Source: Heliocidaris tuberculata (taxonomy: Eukaryota > Echinodermata > Echinoidea > Camarodonta > Echinometridae). From it: 64,000 nucleotides of DNA. Below are positions 11,723-25,323 of this stretch, one piece after another. Within the stretch, counting starts at the first letter, position 1; each line of letters opens with the position of its first letter. The notes beneath the pieces were generated by a model. The model was not told where the DNA came from. It worked only from the letters and a program-made list of their open reading frames with translations, and did no database searches. The position numbers were made by a program, and so were the translations under genes. The stretch covers positions 69,733,707 to 69,797,706 of the forward strand of contig CM046832.1 in assembly GCA_025618425.1 (NCBI GenBank). The letters are read 5' to 3'.

Positions 11723-13770
11723 TTACCTCAGTCTTTATTAGTCTAATAATGCAATTAAGTAAAGTTTATTTTTACTCTTTTTATCAGACCAACTACAAAA
11801 TTTAATGACAACATTTGTAATACTTCTCACATAGAAGCATAAGTCCTTGTTTAATCAAAATAGAAAAGTTAAAGTTTGTTTGATTTAAGATTGAAAGGTT
11901 ATTCTCTAAACAAGTAAAGTTTTAGTGGTTGAAAGACCTTCCTAACTGGCAGTTATATGGATTTCCAAGGTTTATTTAACCATGCTTGGAAATACCACAA
12001 TAGAAATTATACTTTCGGTGGCTGCAATATCAAAGTAACAACTAATCTTTTTATTTTTGCCTGAATTGTAATTTGATGTTTTCTGTTTTCATGAAGGTGT
12101 TGGGTAAGCAATAGTTCAATGTAACAGGATAAATAGTGAACAATAGATACTATTTTCAACCTAACAAGGAAGCTTTACCTAAGTATGAAGCTTTGTTGAT
12201 TTAATTTATAAAAATGCGATTCCATGAAGATAACATTCTTTTCCTTTGTGATGAGAAACCATATTATTACACAATATAATCCTTGGGTTTTCAATCATTC
12301 TGTTTAATTCTTTTAAAATGTCAATTGCGATCAAGTGTTCTATGATGGAATGTTTTGAATCTTTAAAAGTTTTAATAACTTCAACCTTTCCCAATTTTGT
12401 TTAACATTTATCCGACATAGGACCTTGCATGCACTTTTGAAGAATTAATGAATGAGAAGCCTTTATTCAATAAAATTTGTACAGAGCGAGTTTCAGAATT
12501 CTGTATTTTTCTACAATGTTGGAAAATGTCAGTATAAGTTTTCACCCTCAACATATCAGCTTTAATCTCTCCAGGCCAGGAACAGTATAGAGATTTTTTT
12601 GTCACTGCAAATTAACTTCAAATGCAACATACTTCTGATATGATGTCAATTTCTAATAGATTCTGTGTGGCAAGTTTATTTAGGATTAAAAAATAAAAAG
12701 ATTGAACAATTTTCCTAAAAATGAATGATTGCAATGCACTCCAGATAAGCAACCCCAAAGTATGTTTAAGTGTTTTCATTCATTTGACACAGAGGAAGTC
12801 TTATGAACTGCAACGCTTTAGGGTCATTTCTTGTGTAAACGCACTTGTCCATCCAAAGTTTGATGAAAGAAAACAGGCTTCATTATGTTTTGATTGTGAT
12901 AGTACAGAATAACATTTATTTTTCATTTTTCGACATTAAAGCCCCAAGCAAAGTAAATATTAAATCAAAGGGACATGGTGGAAACAAGCATTTATATTTC
13001 TGAATTAAGGGGCAGGGAAACATGACAAACTCTATACATGTTATTCTTCAGACTGTTTGGGTTTGACAAAATGACTTCTTGTTCATTACATGAATTTGAG
13101 TAAGTGGGACCAATCAATGACTTTATACTGGTGAACTGTAATTGTATAGTCATACCAATTCTTTGGTCATGTCAGGATAATGCTATGGGTCCTGAGACAT
13201 GTGTACTTTCTTGTCTGGCTGTTCATGATAATGGAAACAAGAAAAATGAGAGGGCAAAAGGGTTGGTGACCTCATGTATTTTCGAAAAATCTATACTCCA
13301 TCTGAAACGTCTAGTGACTCACCCAACATTCAACGTAGGTGCACATTCATGCGTCAACAGGTAGTAGTAAGAGAGTATCGATTGTTACCAGAGCAGTGGA
13401 GAGGAAAAAGCAAATCAAGTAGAAATACATCTTGAACGTGATCTTCCAACAAAACTATTCTAGTCATATTTCTAATGAGTTTATCTGATCAAGCCTAAAG
13501 CAGTGCTTGGCACAAGTAGAGAAGAAGGTTTAGAAGATCCTAGTTTTGTGCACTATGTCTAGTTCAGAACCAGTTCCAGATTTATTTATGAGAAAAATGC
13601 AATATGAACTATAAATATTAATAAAATATCCCTTGGAAAATATGAATATTTTTAAATATATTCAAATTTGATCTATAGGCATATGAATTGTTAAAAGTAA
13701 TTATCACAGGCCCTGCATTATTCTTCTCCTCTCCCTATTCTCTAAAACATCTTCATTATTGCTTTTCTAG

Positions 13771-13945
13771 TCATCTCTCATATTTCCTCTTTATCCAAAT
13801 TTCTGATGTTGCCCCTCCCACCTCTTCAATTATCCTACAAAGTAAAGAGGTACAAGCTGATAATGAACCGCCCCCTCCCCCTCCCATACTGCCTCCAAGA
13901 TTAGTTTACAAATCGACAAGGAGCATAGTCCCTGATGATGAGTAG
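13771..13945 (+). other. Weak terminal-exon candidate with poly-proline tail, unidentified
   Basis: Acceptor attgcttttctag, then one base of a split codon and 57 codons to TAG. The C-terminal part reads SKEVQADNE, six prolines, ILPPRLVYK and ends VPDDE. The proline run is partly due to a CCCCCT-rich tract, which also produces open frames by chance. No homologue is recognised. Confidence 0.2.
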
Positions 13946-15375
13946 CGTCCTTTTCTGAGTCTGTCATTGACAGATACTCTGCACACTGCTACTTGAGACT
14001 GTTTACGTGTGGGACAGGGGTGTAGGGGGGCTCTTCACAGGTAATACGAGGGTATTGATCAGGTAGAATGCCACGGCTCAATAGGAAAGGTTACAATGTG
14101 TGCAGCACTAGATGATGTGGAGAGCAAGAAGTGAGAAGGAAAACAGGCATCTTATCCAGTGGTCGGAAAGATTAGAAGTTATCGTTAAAAGTTTGGATGT
14201 AATTTCAGGATAATGAGATAATGTGGATGTACCTTCCAAAATGCTGAACGTGAGTTCCACCTGTTTATCCCCTCATGAAGGGGGAGGGGGTGCAGAATTG
14301 ACTCATCACTGAGCTTTAGTTGTCTCATGCATCCTTTTCCCCTCAGAAAATTAATTACATTAGGATGATGGTGGTTTCTTACCAGCTTCATCATGCCTTC
14401 ATCCCTCCCTACCGATCGATTCCTCTTCTGAGCTGTGTTGGTGAATCTAAAACTCAGGCTTCTTTCAAATCTTCACCTGCGTATACTGTGTCATGAGAGA
14501 CAGTTCAATCCCCCTCCACCCTCCTTTTCTATCCAATGCAACACAAACACTGCATAGATCCTTGTAGAATGCAAGCATTCACTATCTAGCAAAAATGATG
14601 TCACACATTCCATGTACATAAATATATGTGTGTGGTCAATTCATTTATATTTCAATGTCATATAGAATAGAATCCTTTCTGCTGAATATTAAACCCTTAT
14701 ATTCCTGAAGGATTAATTGTTTTAGAATGACAGTATTGACTGTTTGCATATTAAGAAGAACAGCTGAAAGATTTAATTCTTCTTTATGGCTCAACTAAAT
14801 GATCAAACCCTTCTTTCAGGGGTGTATAATATAATTAAAAAATCAGCACATTTGATGAAGTCAGTAAGTTCTTTGCAGAGACTTCTCATGTTTATTTGAT
14901 ACTTTTAGCATGATACTTTTGGATGTTAGACATATATGTATTCATTGTGAAGAAGATACAGAATAGTTGTGACAGTGCTACAATCTTCTGAAAGCTAAAA
15001 TTAGCAAATTATTGAAATTTAAAAAAAAAAATCCATTCTATTGATATTCTGTCTGTTAACCATGTCATCTATTTATTGTCTGTAAATTCAATTTATTTTG
15101 TTTATTCCAAAGTCTTTTCATAAAGGACATTTTTCTTAAAATCATTCTTCCATAATCTAATTATTGCATTGAAGGAAAACTTCTAAAACAATGAATTATT
15201 TAAATCCCCATAGATCATTATCATTGTGATAGTGTATGAATTATAGTTATATAGATACTAATAAAGCAATGATGCACTCAATTTATGAAGGAAAAAAAAC
15301 TTGGACAACAAAGGAGAACATTTAGTTAAAAAAAAAACACTAAAAAATGAATGTGATTAAACTTCCTTGTATTAA

Positions 15376-15783
15376 CCCTTTCATGACAGGAATTATTTAA
15401 GGCTAAATTGATCACATTTTGGTCTTCAAATTGGCAACACTAATATTTTTCTTTTAGTGCTACATGGTTCTAACAAAATGTAAATGTCTTTGAAAACAAT
15501 ATACATGGTTAGAAATTTGTTGAATAGTTGAAAGAAATTGGCAATTTTGATGAAAAACAATGATTTTAAACCTCTCAATGTATTGCCAATTTAAGGATCT
15601 CAAAGCTTATTCTTGTTTTTAAAATTCCTGGCATCAAACGCAATATGTTCATGCAATAAAAATGGACATAGTGTGTGCAGAAAATTTTGCTCTTTCTACT
15701 CATGCATCTGGTATATTTTTTAGAGCTCTGGATCAAAAGTTATTGAGCCAAACCACAAAATGTGATCAATTGTCTTGAAAGGG
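15376..15783. mobile_element. piggyBac-type MITE with TTAA target duplication
   Basis: The element is bounded on both sides by TTAA (15372-15375 and 15784-15787). The ends are inverted: left CCCTTTCATGACA, right (reverse complement) CCCTTTCAAGACA. A second shared subterminal block TTGATCACATTTTG occurs 30 bp in on the left and about 15 bp in on the right, also inverted. TTAA flanks plus termini starting CCC are the hallmark of piggyBac transposition. At 408 bp with no transposase frame it is non-autonomous. Confidence 0.6.
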
Positions 15784-16030
15784 TTAATTCTGATATGTCA
15801 TTTCCTTGTTTTGATTCTTTGATTCTTTCTGCCTGATTGTGTTTTTTTTATATCACATTTGGCCATACTTATTCAGTAGATTGCAATCGTATGATTTACT
15901 AAACATGTGTAAGATTGATTGTCATATTGATTGTCATGCACTGTACTTGTATATGGGCAAACTTCTCAGAAATGAGTCCTCCTCTCACCGTCTCTCGACA
16001 TTCATAAAAAGGAACAAGCTACCATTCTGA

Positions 16031-16050
16031 CCCCCCCCCCCCCCCCCCCC
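16031..16050. repeat. 20-base poly-C run
   Basis: Uninterrupted C homopolymer. Other long G/C runs: G at 1840-1852, C at 8574-8583, C at 26678-26691 followed by an A run to 26709, G at 29963-29972, C at 32318-32335 and C at 42247-42262. Such runs are G-quadruplex/i-motif prone and are sequencing-error hot spots. Confidence 0.95.
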
Positions 16051-17992
16051 ATCCAACAATATGTCATTGCACCCTCATGGCCCTACCCAAACCCCCTCCA
16101 AGTGATTATCTACCATGATAATCAATAAAGCATCAGAAACAAGTCCTTCTTTCAATCCAATATTTCTACAAGTTTGCTCAAGAGGTTATTGTGTTGATTT
16201 ATGTGCGGATTAAATCGACAAAAGAAGTTTGGATAACCGATGTGTGTGAATCATTTCAGAAATGGTATTGTTCTGATACAGGAATATATGGGGATGGGAT
16301 GCCTGAACAATATGTTTTCACAGTGATTAATGATTTACATCCTGGATATGTATAATGATTTTTAACTAATGTATGAGATGAGACCAGATTAGTTGGATAG
16401 ACGTATATTGTGGTTGGATGGTTTTTGCGATTGATATCTCTTTTCTCTCAAATTACAAATAAGTGTTTAAAAGGTCGTGTGATGAGGTTGTACTTTTGTA
16501 CTTTAGTACAGAGGATTGATTTTAGCTAACAAGAAAGTTGACTTGGTATATATCATGCCTGCTTTATTGTATATGTATGATGAGTCATTAGTGTAGAATG
16601 TAGCAAATGTGAAGTTCACAGAGTATTTATTTTCATAGAATCATGATTTATATGTATAAAACTTATCACAAAGTTGGCGGCCATGCTTTTTCAAAGATTT
16701 CACTTACATGTTACATGCAGATAGATGCTTCATATATGGAACAAAAACTACTCTGACAATGTGTGCATCATGACAGCTAAACTAGATAAGTCAACCTGAA
16801 TATAATCAAGAATTGTGGTTGCTCTAGGTCTTTATTCGTAACCAACATCCATGCCTGAATTAAAAGAGATAGTGATCTTAGATGTGAAAAATCTTTGACT
16901 TCTTGTATTGCCTGTCAATATGAATTACACAGTAACTAATGTAGTGAAAACATTTCTTTGTTAGATTAAACTCAAAATCGACCAGGGATTAGCTGTGATG
17001 TAATGAAGAAAGGAAAGGGAAAATTGCTTTGAGGATTAAAGGGATTATGCAGTCAAATCATCACACCCTTTTATGAATGGAAAGTTACATTGCATTTGTG
17101 AGTGGTTTTTATCAGGTACTATCTTGTTTTCTTCAGAAAAGATGGGTCAACGTATTTTTCATCATTGAATTAATTTGTCTTTCTTTAGAGCAATTTCTAA
17201 TTGATTTGTGTCAGATAAAAAGTAGAGATATGTTCTGAACTTCTGACATTCTTTAGGAAAATTGTTTAATATACTTCCATTTACCCTCTTGAATTGATTG
17301 TATTTAAGAGAAAATATGGAGTTGGACATTTGACATCTAAAATGAGCTTTTACCCAACAGATTGAAAAAACTCTGCTCTTTAGAAAATCAGATTGCCACG
17401 TATCACCTTTTCCTTCTGTCCTTTTTATATTTATATTTATTTTTATTTTTAAATTTTTTTCAAGAAGGGGTATTTTTTACCGGAAATTAAATTTCCTTCA
17501 TTAATGAAGCAAAGAGGTTTTATCAAATTAATAAAAATAATTATCTTTTGATATTTGCAAATAAACTGATTCTGATGAATCACTTTGATATGAAGTATAG
17601 CATCTTTTGTCTTGGGGATTAAATATATATTTGTTGAGCATATTTTAAACAATCAATGATGGAATTCATAAAATTTTATCTCGTCTAAAATCTACAAGAC
17701 TCCAGCTTAGATTGTAGGGTCAGATGGCGCGTACTGTAGATCAGATACAAAGCACTCTGGCAAACAAAAAACAAATATAATGGAACATGTTATGCTTTTG
17801 AAAGAATCGCTGGTTTATTTTCAAAGTTCATCCTCTACCTTGTTTTTAGCTGTATTGTCCTACCTGCAAACGTCACAGCTTTGTCAACCATTGAATTCTT
17901 CCTGTGGCCCAATTTTCCCCCCGTATATTTTTTGTTATCGGGTTAAACTCTGCCACGGTGGATGAAATGGAGCTTGACTGATTGCGTTTCAG

Positions 17993-18150
17993 AGGCCGGT
18001 GTAGATAATATTGAGCCATACCATCTTACTTCGGTGATCATCAAAGAGAAACAAGAAGGGGCAGGGAGAGAAACGTCAGAGGCTTTTGTCGGATGCTGCA
18101 GAGAAAAGCAAGATCAATTCTTTCTGTCAAGATTCAATTTGATGGATTAG
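17993..18150 (+). other. Weak terminal-exon candidate, unidentified
   Basis: After an acceptor-like ttgcgtttcag the frame stays open for about 52 codons (blocks VDNIEPYHLTSV, EAFVGCCREKQD) to TAG at 18148-18150, with AATAAA near 18288. The region is slightly CpG-enriched with balanced charged residues. The upstream tract is poor in pyrimidines and no partner exon is visible, so this may be chance. Confidence 0.2.
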
Positions 18151-19393
18151 AAGGAAATTGTCAAACCATCACAAAGCCAGGTGCCAATGGCTTAGTATCC
18201 ACTTGACACCTGTTTCTTTGTAATGAAATAATTGTCACAAGTAAGAATAGTGAGGAATTCTTGTGTCATCCTCATATGGATATAAAATAAATTTCAGAAA
18301 TATTTATGCAATAGCTTGTCCTCGTGTGTAACCAGGGAAAACTTCTCATGTGTATTACATTTCCATGATATTTTAGATTATGTTATTCTTGGTCTTAGGT
18401 AACTAAATTTTATCTGCTATTGTGTTCAATATTACGTTATTTTGTTTATTATGGATAGAAAGAGAATTATATTAACGGTGACGGTGTTACAGAGAGAGTG
18501 AGAGAGGAATTTGAAAGAGAAGGAAAGATAAATAATCAGAGTAGTTGAATGATGAATAAAATCAGGAAATAAATTCCTATATCAAAGAAAAATTGATAAT
18601 TGAAAGAGATCAGTGAAGTATTAGTACTCTTTGCAGGTGTTCAGCATGACAGTATTTATAAAGTCATGAAAGCGAGATTTTTATTACGGTGTGATGAAAT
18701 TATAAAGATGAAAACTGACTTTTAATTTGGAATGGAATTCCATAATTATGATGCAGAAGAGTGAACTGGACCCCACTTTGCCTTGTTACGATTGGCTAAT
18801 GAAAGCAACCAATCAGAATATCTTCATATGGATATTTTTGTAATTGTTGTAGATCCAGTTGAGAGGCATTAATGAGGGCAAATTTGACCCACATGGTGTA
18901 ATTAGGGTTCATTTATTCCACTAATCCACTACCATTGAATACAAATAACAAATATTTGATTTAAAAAGAGTTATTTGCCCATTGGCTTAACCAACAGGTA
19001 ATATTTTCCTTTTTTCTATTCATAATTGCTTTTCTAAATTGTGAGGAACTGAGTCGCATCACCCATTACTTGTTAATTTTGAATTTTTCAACACTGATCA
19101 AATTCTTCCTGAAGGTTAACCTTGTCACTATTTCTTTAGCAATAATATGACATTGATACAGTTTTGACGGTACAAAATTAAAGAGAAATTGACCTAGCCA
19201 TATTAGTCCATTGACAATGCCTTTTAGGGATTAACAGAAGTGTTGGTATTTGGTATGAATTGAAATACAGTTAGTATTAACAAAACTGTTTGCCAATAAA
19301 AGAAAGATGATCTTTTCTCAAAGATTGATGCTAACTTGTGTAGTTAAGTGATATGTATTGTATTGGTGATGGGAAAATCCTTTGAGTATCTAC

Positions 19394-19427
19394 AATAAAT
19401 TGAGAAATGGAATAAATTGAGAAATGG
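19394..19427. repeat. Tandem duplication, two perfect 17-bp units
   Basis: AATAAATTGAGAAATGG occurs twice back to back without mismatch. Confidence 0.9.
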
Positions 19428-21773
19428 ATGAGAATGCTTTTATAGAAATGATAAGATTCAAATACCACCAAGCAAATAATATTTCATATGTAATAAGAAT
19501 AGGTAAAGGGGCAGATGTGCTGCTTGGGGCATTGTTGAGGTTGAAAAGATATTAAATATGAAATCTAGGATGGAAAATACTGCATTATAAAATATTTCTT
19601 TTTGTGTTTGCAATCAAGATTTTGTGGTATTTCACAGCAGTGAGAAGAACAGAAAGACGGGAGAAAAATGAATTCCCCTTATGATCACTCTTGACTCTTA
19701 AAAAGCTTCATTTGGGAAACAGATATTCATCTTTCCTCATTTGTAGGAAAAACTATTTCTACCCCTTCCTGTGGTAAATAAGGGGAAGGGGATGCATGAT
19801 ATGCCTTGAGGGAGTTATCCCAAGCGATATTGCACTTAATACGGCATGCTGCGGTTTCTTGAAAATATAAGCACTATTGTACGGCAACAAATTGCTCTGT
19901 ACTAGCCCCCTGTGCCAGAAGGATGTATAGAACAACCCCGTACAGATCTGAGATTGATACAATAGATGATGATTGACGAACAATGATTGAGTGATTCTTG
20001 GTACGGAAGCAAAGTAGGTAGAAGTGATTTTCACGTTATTACAAAGTGCAGTCTTGAGGTGACAAAGAAAGGGACTGCCATTCCTGCAGGCAAACTGACA
20101 TAAACGTCATATGCAAGTAAATACTGTGGGAAAAAATAAGGAATTGTGTAGATGGGAGAATATTGGCCTTGAGAGAGAATTGGACTGTGGACTAGAATTA
20201 TTCTATATTGGAAGCATTTTAGTCAATTTATGATACAGCGAAGAGGGATTATATCCCTGGCGACATGATGATATGTAACAACTTGAAAAGGGTGGACTGA
20301 GGGTAACTGAAAAGGATAGTCCATAAAGGAGGTTTATCCTATCTTTTGTTGCTCATCCATGGATTCTGTTCGGATTTCTTTGTCGCTGTCCTTTTTGCCT
20401 TAAGTGCCCACAACCCCTGTAATGAGCTTCATAGATGTAGCATATTAACGATTATTCTCCTATAAATCATGTGAAATCCTCTTTGGGATTGAATCTATCA
20501 GATAGGTTTGTGTGTGAACGTTTGAACTCACCATTATTGTTTAATTGATTTTACCCATTCAAAAAAATGCATTCCAGGTAACTCATAAAAGCCATATTTG
20601 TGTAGAATTTATAAAATTGTAATGCTATAATGCTAATTGTGCAAATTAACTCTTCCAACTACTGCTATCCTGTCAATGGATTTATTAAGTAACAATATTT
20701 ATGTTAGAAATTAAAATCATCAATTTGTGAAATGGTCAATTCCCAGACCCTCAACAGGAAATGAACAATTCTATTCAAATAGGAAACTATATTATACCAC
20801 TGATCTTTTAAATGGCAAAATATTTGCTTCTGCGAGTGGGATGGAAAGCCCCTTCAATTAGCACGCCCTCATGTAAATAATTAATGGAGTTTATAGATGA
20901 CTATATGAAGCATGACGGGATGAAACGTGCCCTTGACTCTTAACCAACCTACAGAGTGATTGGCCTTGCAAATACAAGAGGACCTCAGGGATGCAGTGCA
21001 TTATGAACATCAAATACACTATTCGTGCTGATGTAACTTTTTGTATTGTCCACTGCTGTAAGATGGCATATATGCTCATTCTTGGAAAAGAATGATTCCC
21101 AATCACAGCAACTAATCAAATTTTGAATTTTATAATCAGCATTTATGATACCTTGAAGTTTAGACTAAGTTTGTAAAATAGTAGGGCAAATGTAGATTCA
21201 GTTAGCCAACATCAAAGGGAACTGACTTCTTTCAAGAACTAAGTACTAGTGCTCCTCTGTAGAAGATGTACACATCTTACAAAGAAAGCAGAAGCTTTGA
21301 GGAGCCACCATCTTCAAGTCTTCTGTTTCTCCAGTGAACATGATTGGCTCTTAAGGGAAAACAATGTCCCACTGTTGCCCTGTACTTCTTTTGAAGCCCA
21401 CCTTATGATGTTTGCTAAACTGCTCAGGTAGTTACAGCTCCTAGAAGTGGGAGTAGAGAGGGGATGAGTGCAGGATTTGCTTGAGTTGTTGGTGTAGCAG
21501 TTTGAGTGGAATAAAGGGGGGCCCTGAGAGTACAGAAGTACAACAGAAGTAGTTTGCTCTCTTGTTTTCCATTTAGAATGAAGAACTTGGAATGTGATTG
21601 ACACATTTGTATTTTGCTCTCTTCTTTTAAAGGTAGCATTCCAACATGGTCATGAAAGTATAGTGGAATTATTTAGTGATATGGCTTAGAATGTAAAGAA
21701 AACATCCTTGAAAGTTGTAAGAAAAACAATGCAAATTTAATAAGGGAAAAATTCATGTTCATTTTCAATGTTG

Positions 21774-21842
21774 GAGCGCCATGAGCGTCACGATGTGATG
21801 GACATGAGCGCTATACAAGAAGCCACCATTATTTTTATTATT
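21774..21842 (+). mobile_element. SINE 3' tail with ATT-rich end
   Basis: The sequence GAGCGCTATACAAGAA near 21809-21824 followed by CCACCATTATTTTTATTATTG matches the form of SINE/LINE tails common in marine invertebrates (GCGCTATATAA followed by (ATT)n). The preceding 35 bp (TTGGAGCGCCATGAGCGTCACG) look like remaining body. No tRNA head is found, so it is 5'-truncated. Confidence 0.45.
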
Positions 21843-23270
21843 GTAAGAATGTTAAGAATTATATTTGTACGACATTAAAAACAACTCTAAAATCATGGAC
21901 ACTATCAAAACAGGAGGAATAATTTCAAAGCCATTTATACTTTTGTAATCTCTTATACGAACTTGCTTCCATCACTTTAGGAATTATTTTGAACATGTCT
22001 TTTCTAAAGTTAAATATTGTCTTTAAGGAGGTGATGGTAGACCTCTTGGGGGATTTGAATGGTTCTGGTATACCTATAAATACTGCCCATTAGCTCAATT
22101 GTTTAGGAGTACACAACGAGATTTGTTCAGTTAGTCATTTCCTTTCTTTATGTGCTTGCATTTCTTCACATCCCAAAAGGGTCTCATCCAATTTTCTTCC
22201 AGCTGTCATAAAATATATGCATCATCATAGATCATTTCCAATAATTTCAAACATCAGTGTTTGATCAGTTATTGTCAGTCCGAAGATGGAATCGATTCTA
22301 TCCATGGAAATGCTGAAGAAAATATCATGTTGGTTAGGAAAGACACAGTATTGAGGAACATGGGCAAAATGTAATGGTCACTCTGATGTACTGTTGAAGC
22401 ATTAGATTTACTAATTCAACAGAATTTGTTTATCATGGTATAGCTCTATATTGTAGTTGGACAAGATAACAGAATAAACATAGAAGATAGTTGTCAGGAA
22501 CATTATGCAAGGATTGTCATTTTAAATCTTTGAACTACTGATTACGTTTTAGTATGTGTACTGTTTTTCCATCTAATGCATTCACTGCTTTCAGAGTCAA
22601 ATACTGCAGTGAAGTTACTCACAGGCTAATGAGGATTTTATGATAGGATAGACAAGATGTCTGCATATTTCTGAAGTTAGTTATACATTACACACTTTGG
22701 ATTTTAGGGATAAGAATTTTAGGATTATTAAGATATATGAAATGCTTTTGCTGAGTACAGAATAAAATCAGGTTGATGGAAGTTTAGGGGCTCAATTTTG
22801 CAATTTACATGCAGTTTTGTAATTGAAAGAGGGTTTTTTTTTTCTTTGAAATATAATTGGTATATAAATTTTTCAGCAAGCGGTAATTGGGCTTGCTTAG
22901 TTAAGCAATATATAGGAAGAAACATTCAGGAATAGTTACTGGAAAATTGTATGGGAAAAGAGTATTGTATTAGAAGTTATGTCAACTTTGTGAAGCAGAG
23001 AGAAAGAAAGAGGGGGCAGAGGGAAGAAAGCAATATCTAGTAGACTCACATTTATTACAAATATGATGAAGATTTGTGGTTGACTTCTTGCATTACATCT
23101 GAGGTAGATTTGAAAGTTTTTTGGGGTTTTTTTGTCTGTCAGGCACAAGTTTGGCTGACAGTCACCTTAAATCTAGTGTTCCAAAGACCTGCTTTTCACC
23201 TTTAATGGGAAAATACATAATTCTTTCTCCTCTGCCTCTTGCTCTCTCATCTGTCTACTCTTCTTCCTCT

Positions 23271-23303
23271 ATCTCTCTCTCTCTCTCTCTCTCTTTCTTT
23301 CTC
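23271..23303. repeat. (CT)n microsatellite
   Basis: CT dinucleotide run in a pyrimidine-rich stretch (23221-23310). Confidence 0.9.
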
Positions 23304-25237
23304 CCACTCTCTTACTACAACCATAGAGCCACAAACTTCCAGGGGCCCCTGTCTGTCTAGATAATTCAGGATTCTTGCTTCGTTGGGAAGGAGGGGCAAA
23401 ATAATCCATGTCGTATTTTAGTCAAACGTCAACAACCATTTGCTATATATTTCTTGATGGCTTCATACATATACATACCAAGGAGTAGTGCCAAGATCGT
23501 CAGCAAGTAAACATTGAGTTATGGCAAAAGAAATCTGTTGGTACATTCATGGGAGTTTGAAAGGCCCTATGCTCATGTACTTTCCTTTCTTGACCTGCTT
23601 GAGATGGTAGAATATATGATTAATGTGGATTTCTAATGGGCTTTATCTAGAGTTATCTTTGCTAACCAAAAATAGAAACCCATATCAAGTCATTTATAAA
23701 TTGTGTACACAATCTCTATTGAATTCATTGTGGATCAGTAAGCAAGGTTGCCTTTTTCATGACTGTTTTTCTATGACTGTTTGAATAATCCATACCCAAT
23801 GTGTTTGTTAGAACCTGATATTGACAGACTGATCTGAAGGTGTAGATTTTAAAAACAAAACACCCACCACTCAGCATATCTGCATAAAACCATCTTGATT
23901 GAAGTATCTGCACTTTTAATCATGAAAACTTAGTCAAGATTTTAGGCCCCTGTTATACGACAGAGGTTAGATAACACCTACTGAGAAGGGCAAAGTCACA
24001 GAGTTAGAACTGCAATAATGTACTGGGTTCACCATAAGGGTGATCTAACTCACTTCTAAATTTGCATTAGTTCAACAAAAATGGGGATACGAAAGGGCAC
24101 TGAATATGACTTGTCAAAGGCTTTTGTATCATTCTGAAATATGAAATATGAATGGTGTACAAGTTTGAAAGTCTCAAATTTTCTGTTGTGTCATGTGAAT
24201 TGAATCACATTGTCGGGTAGTGCAAAAATAAAAGAATACAAGTGGAGGGAGTTAAGGGTCTGTTTTCAATTTATTTCCAGGAGACAGGCAACTTCTAAAT
24301 GAGTAAAGGATAGAGAGGTATAGAGAGGGAAGTTAACAGACATTACACCATGTGACTCATCCTGCATCGTCTGGGGGTACATGACAATCAGAACCCAAAA
24401 TTTTGTTTCTTTTCATTGCTTTCAATTTCTTGTACTTTGATATCAGTCTTTTCTTTTTTCTTTTTTTTTTCTTTGTCTTCATCTATTTTTGCTGTATTTT
24501 CTCTCTTTCCTTGTTTACACAGAGTCGTATGTAAACACCCGTAACTTTGTTCATTTGCCTTGTCTGATTGATTCTGTCTATTTTTGTTATCATTTCCCAT
24601 GTTAAAGGATGTCTGTCCTTCACTTTTCTTTACAGAATTCATTCTTCATATTCCTCTATATTTTCCTTTTGAAACCTTTTCAATGATGTTATTATACACA
24701 CCCTGAAAGAGAAATGTTTCACCCATATCCCTCCCCTGACTCAATCTTGACCCCCTGCTCTTAAAACCCTGGATACATCCTCTCCCTCTTCAACCCCTTA
24801 TAAATCAGTTCATACTTCGAAAGTAGATTCACATCTCTAACAGGTGGCAAAAGTAAATTCAGAGGTCCAATAGCCAGTACTTGTGGACTTGAGAGGAAGG
24901 AGAAACTGTGATTCACCAAACTATTCAATTCAAAGAGGAAACTGTTCATATTCAGTATTGCAATTAGGTAACTCAATCAATTATGTATTTGTCATTTTGA
25001 GACACTATTCAGAAATTGTTTAAGAATACATAATATGAGCATGACACAGTATTTGGGCATCCATTTCTAAATTTCGTGGCATACAACTATATCCCTTCAT
25101 GGTTTGTATGCTTAATATGTTGTATAAAAATTACTTTTTGCAATGATTATACACATTATATTCAGCATTTATAAAGATATATGTTGAAACATCCATTCAT
25201 TCCTCTACTAATTATATATCTCCCTCCTCCCACCCCA

Positions 25238-25323
25238 CTCTCTCTCTCTCTCTCCCTCTCTTTGTCTTCATGTCTAAAAATTTCCCATCTAATATCTCTC
25301 TTACTATCTCTCTTACTATCTCC
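25238..25323. repeat. (CT)n followed by ATCTCTCTTACT tandem units
   Basis: A CT run to about 25260, then after a short gap two copies of ATCTCTCTTACT and a diverged third (ATCTCCCTTGCT) near 25290-25325. Confidence 0.85.

Larger units (their letters stand above)
10801..15370. other. Non-coding apart from a weak exon candidate at 13.8-13.9 kb
   Basis: AT-rich, with the 35-bp tandem duplication at 11653. Open frames here (for example 12206-12605 minus, 13104-13364 plus) show no motif or splice context. Confidence 0.65.

Noticed and set aside
19759..20034. 91-codon minus frame
   Set aside because: No motif, no splice sites and no compositional support beyond a few CpG sites.
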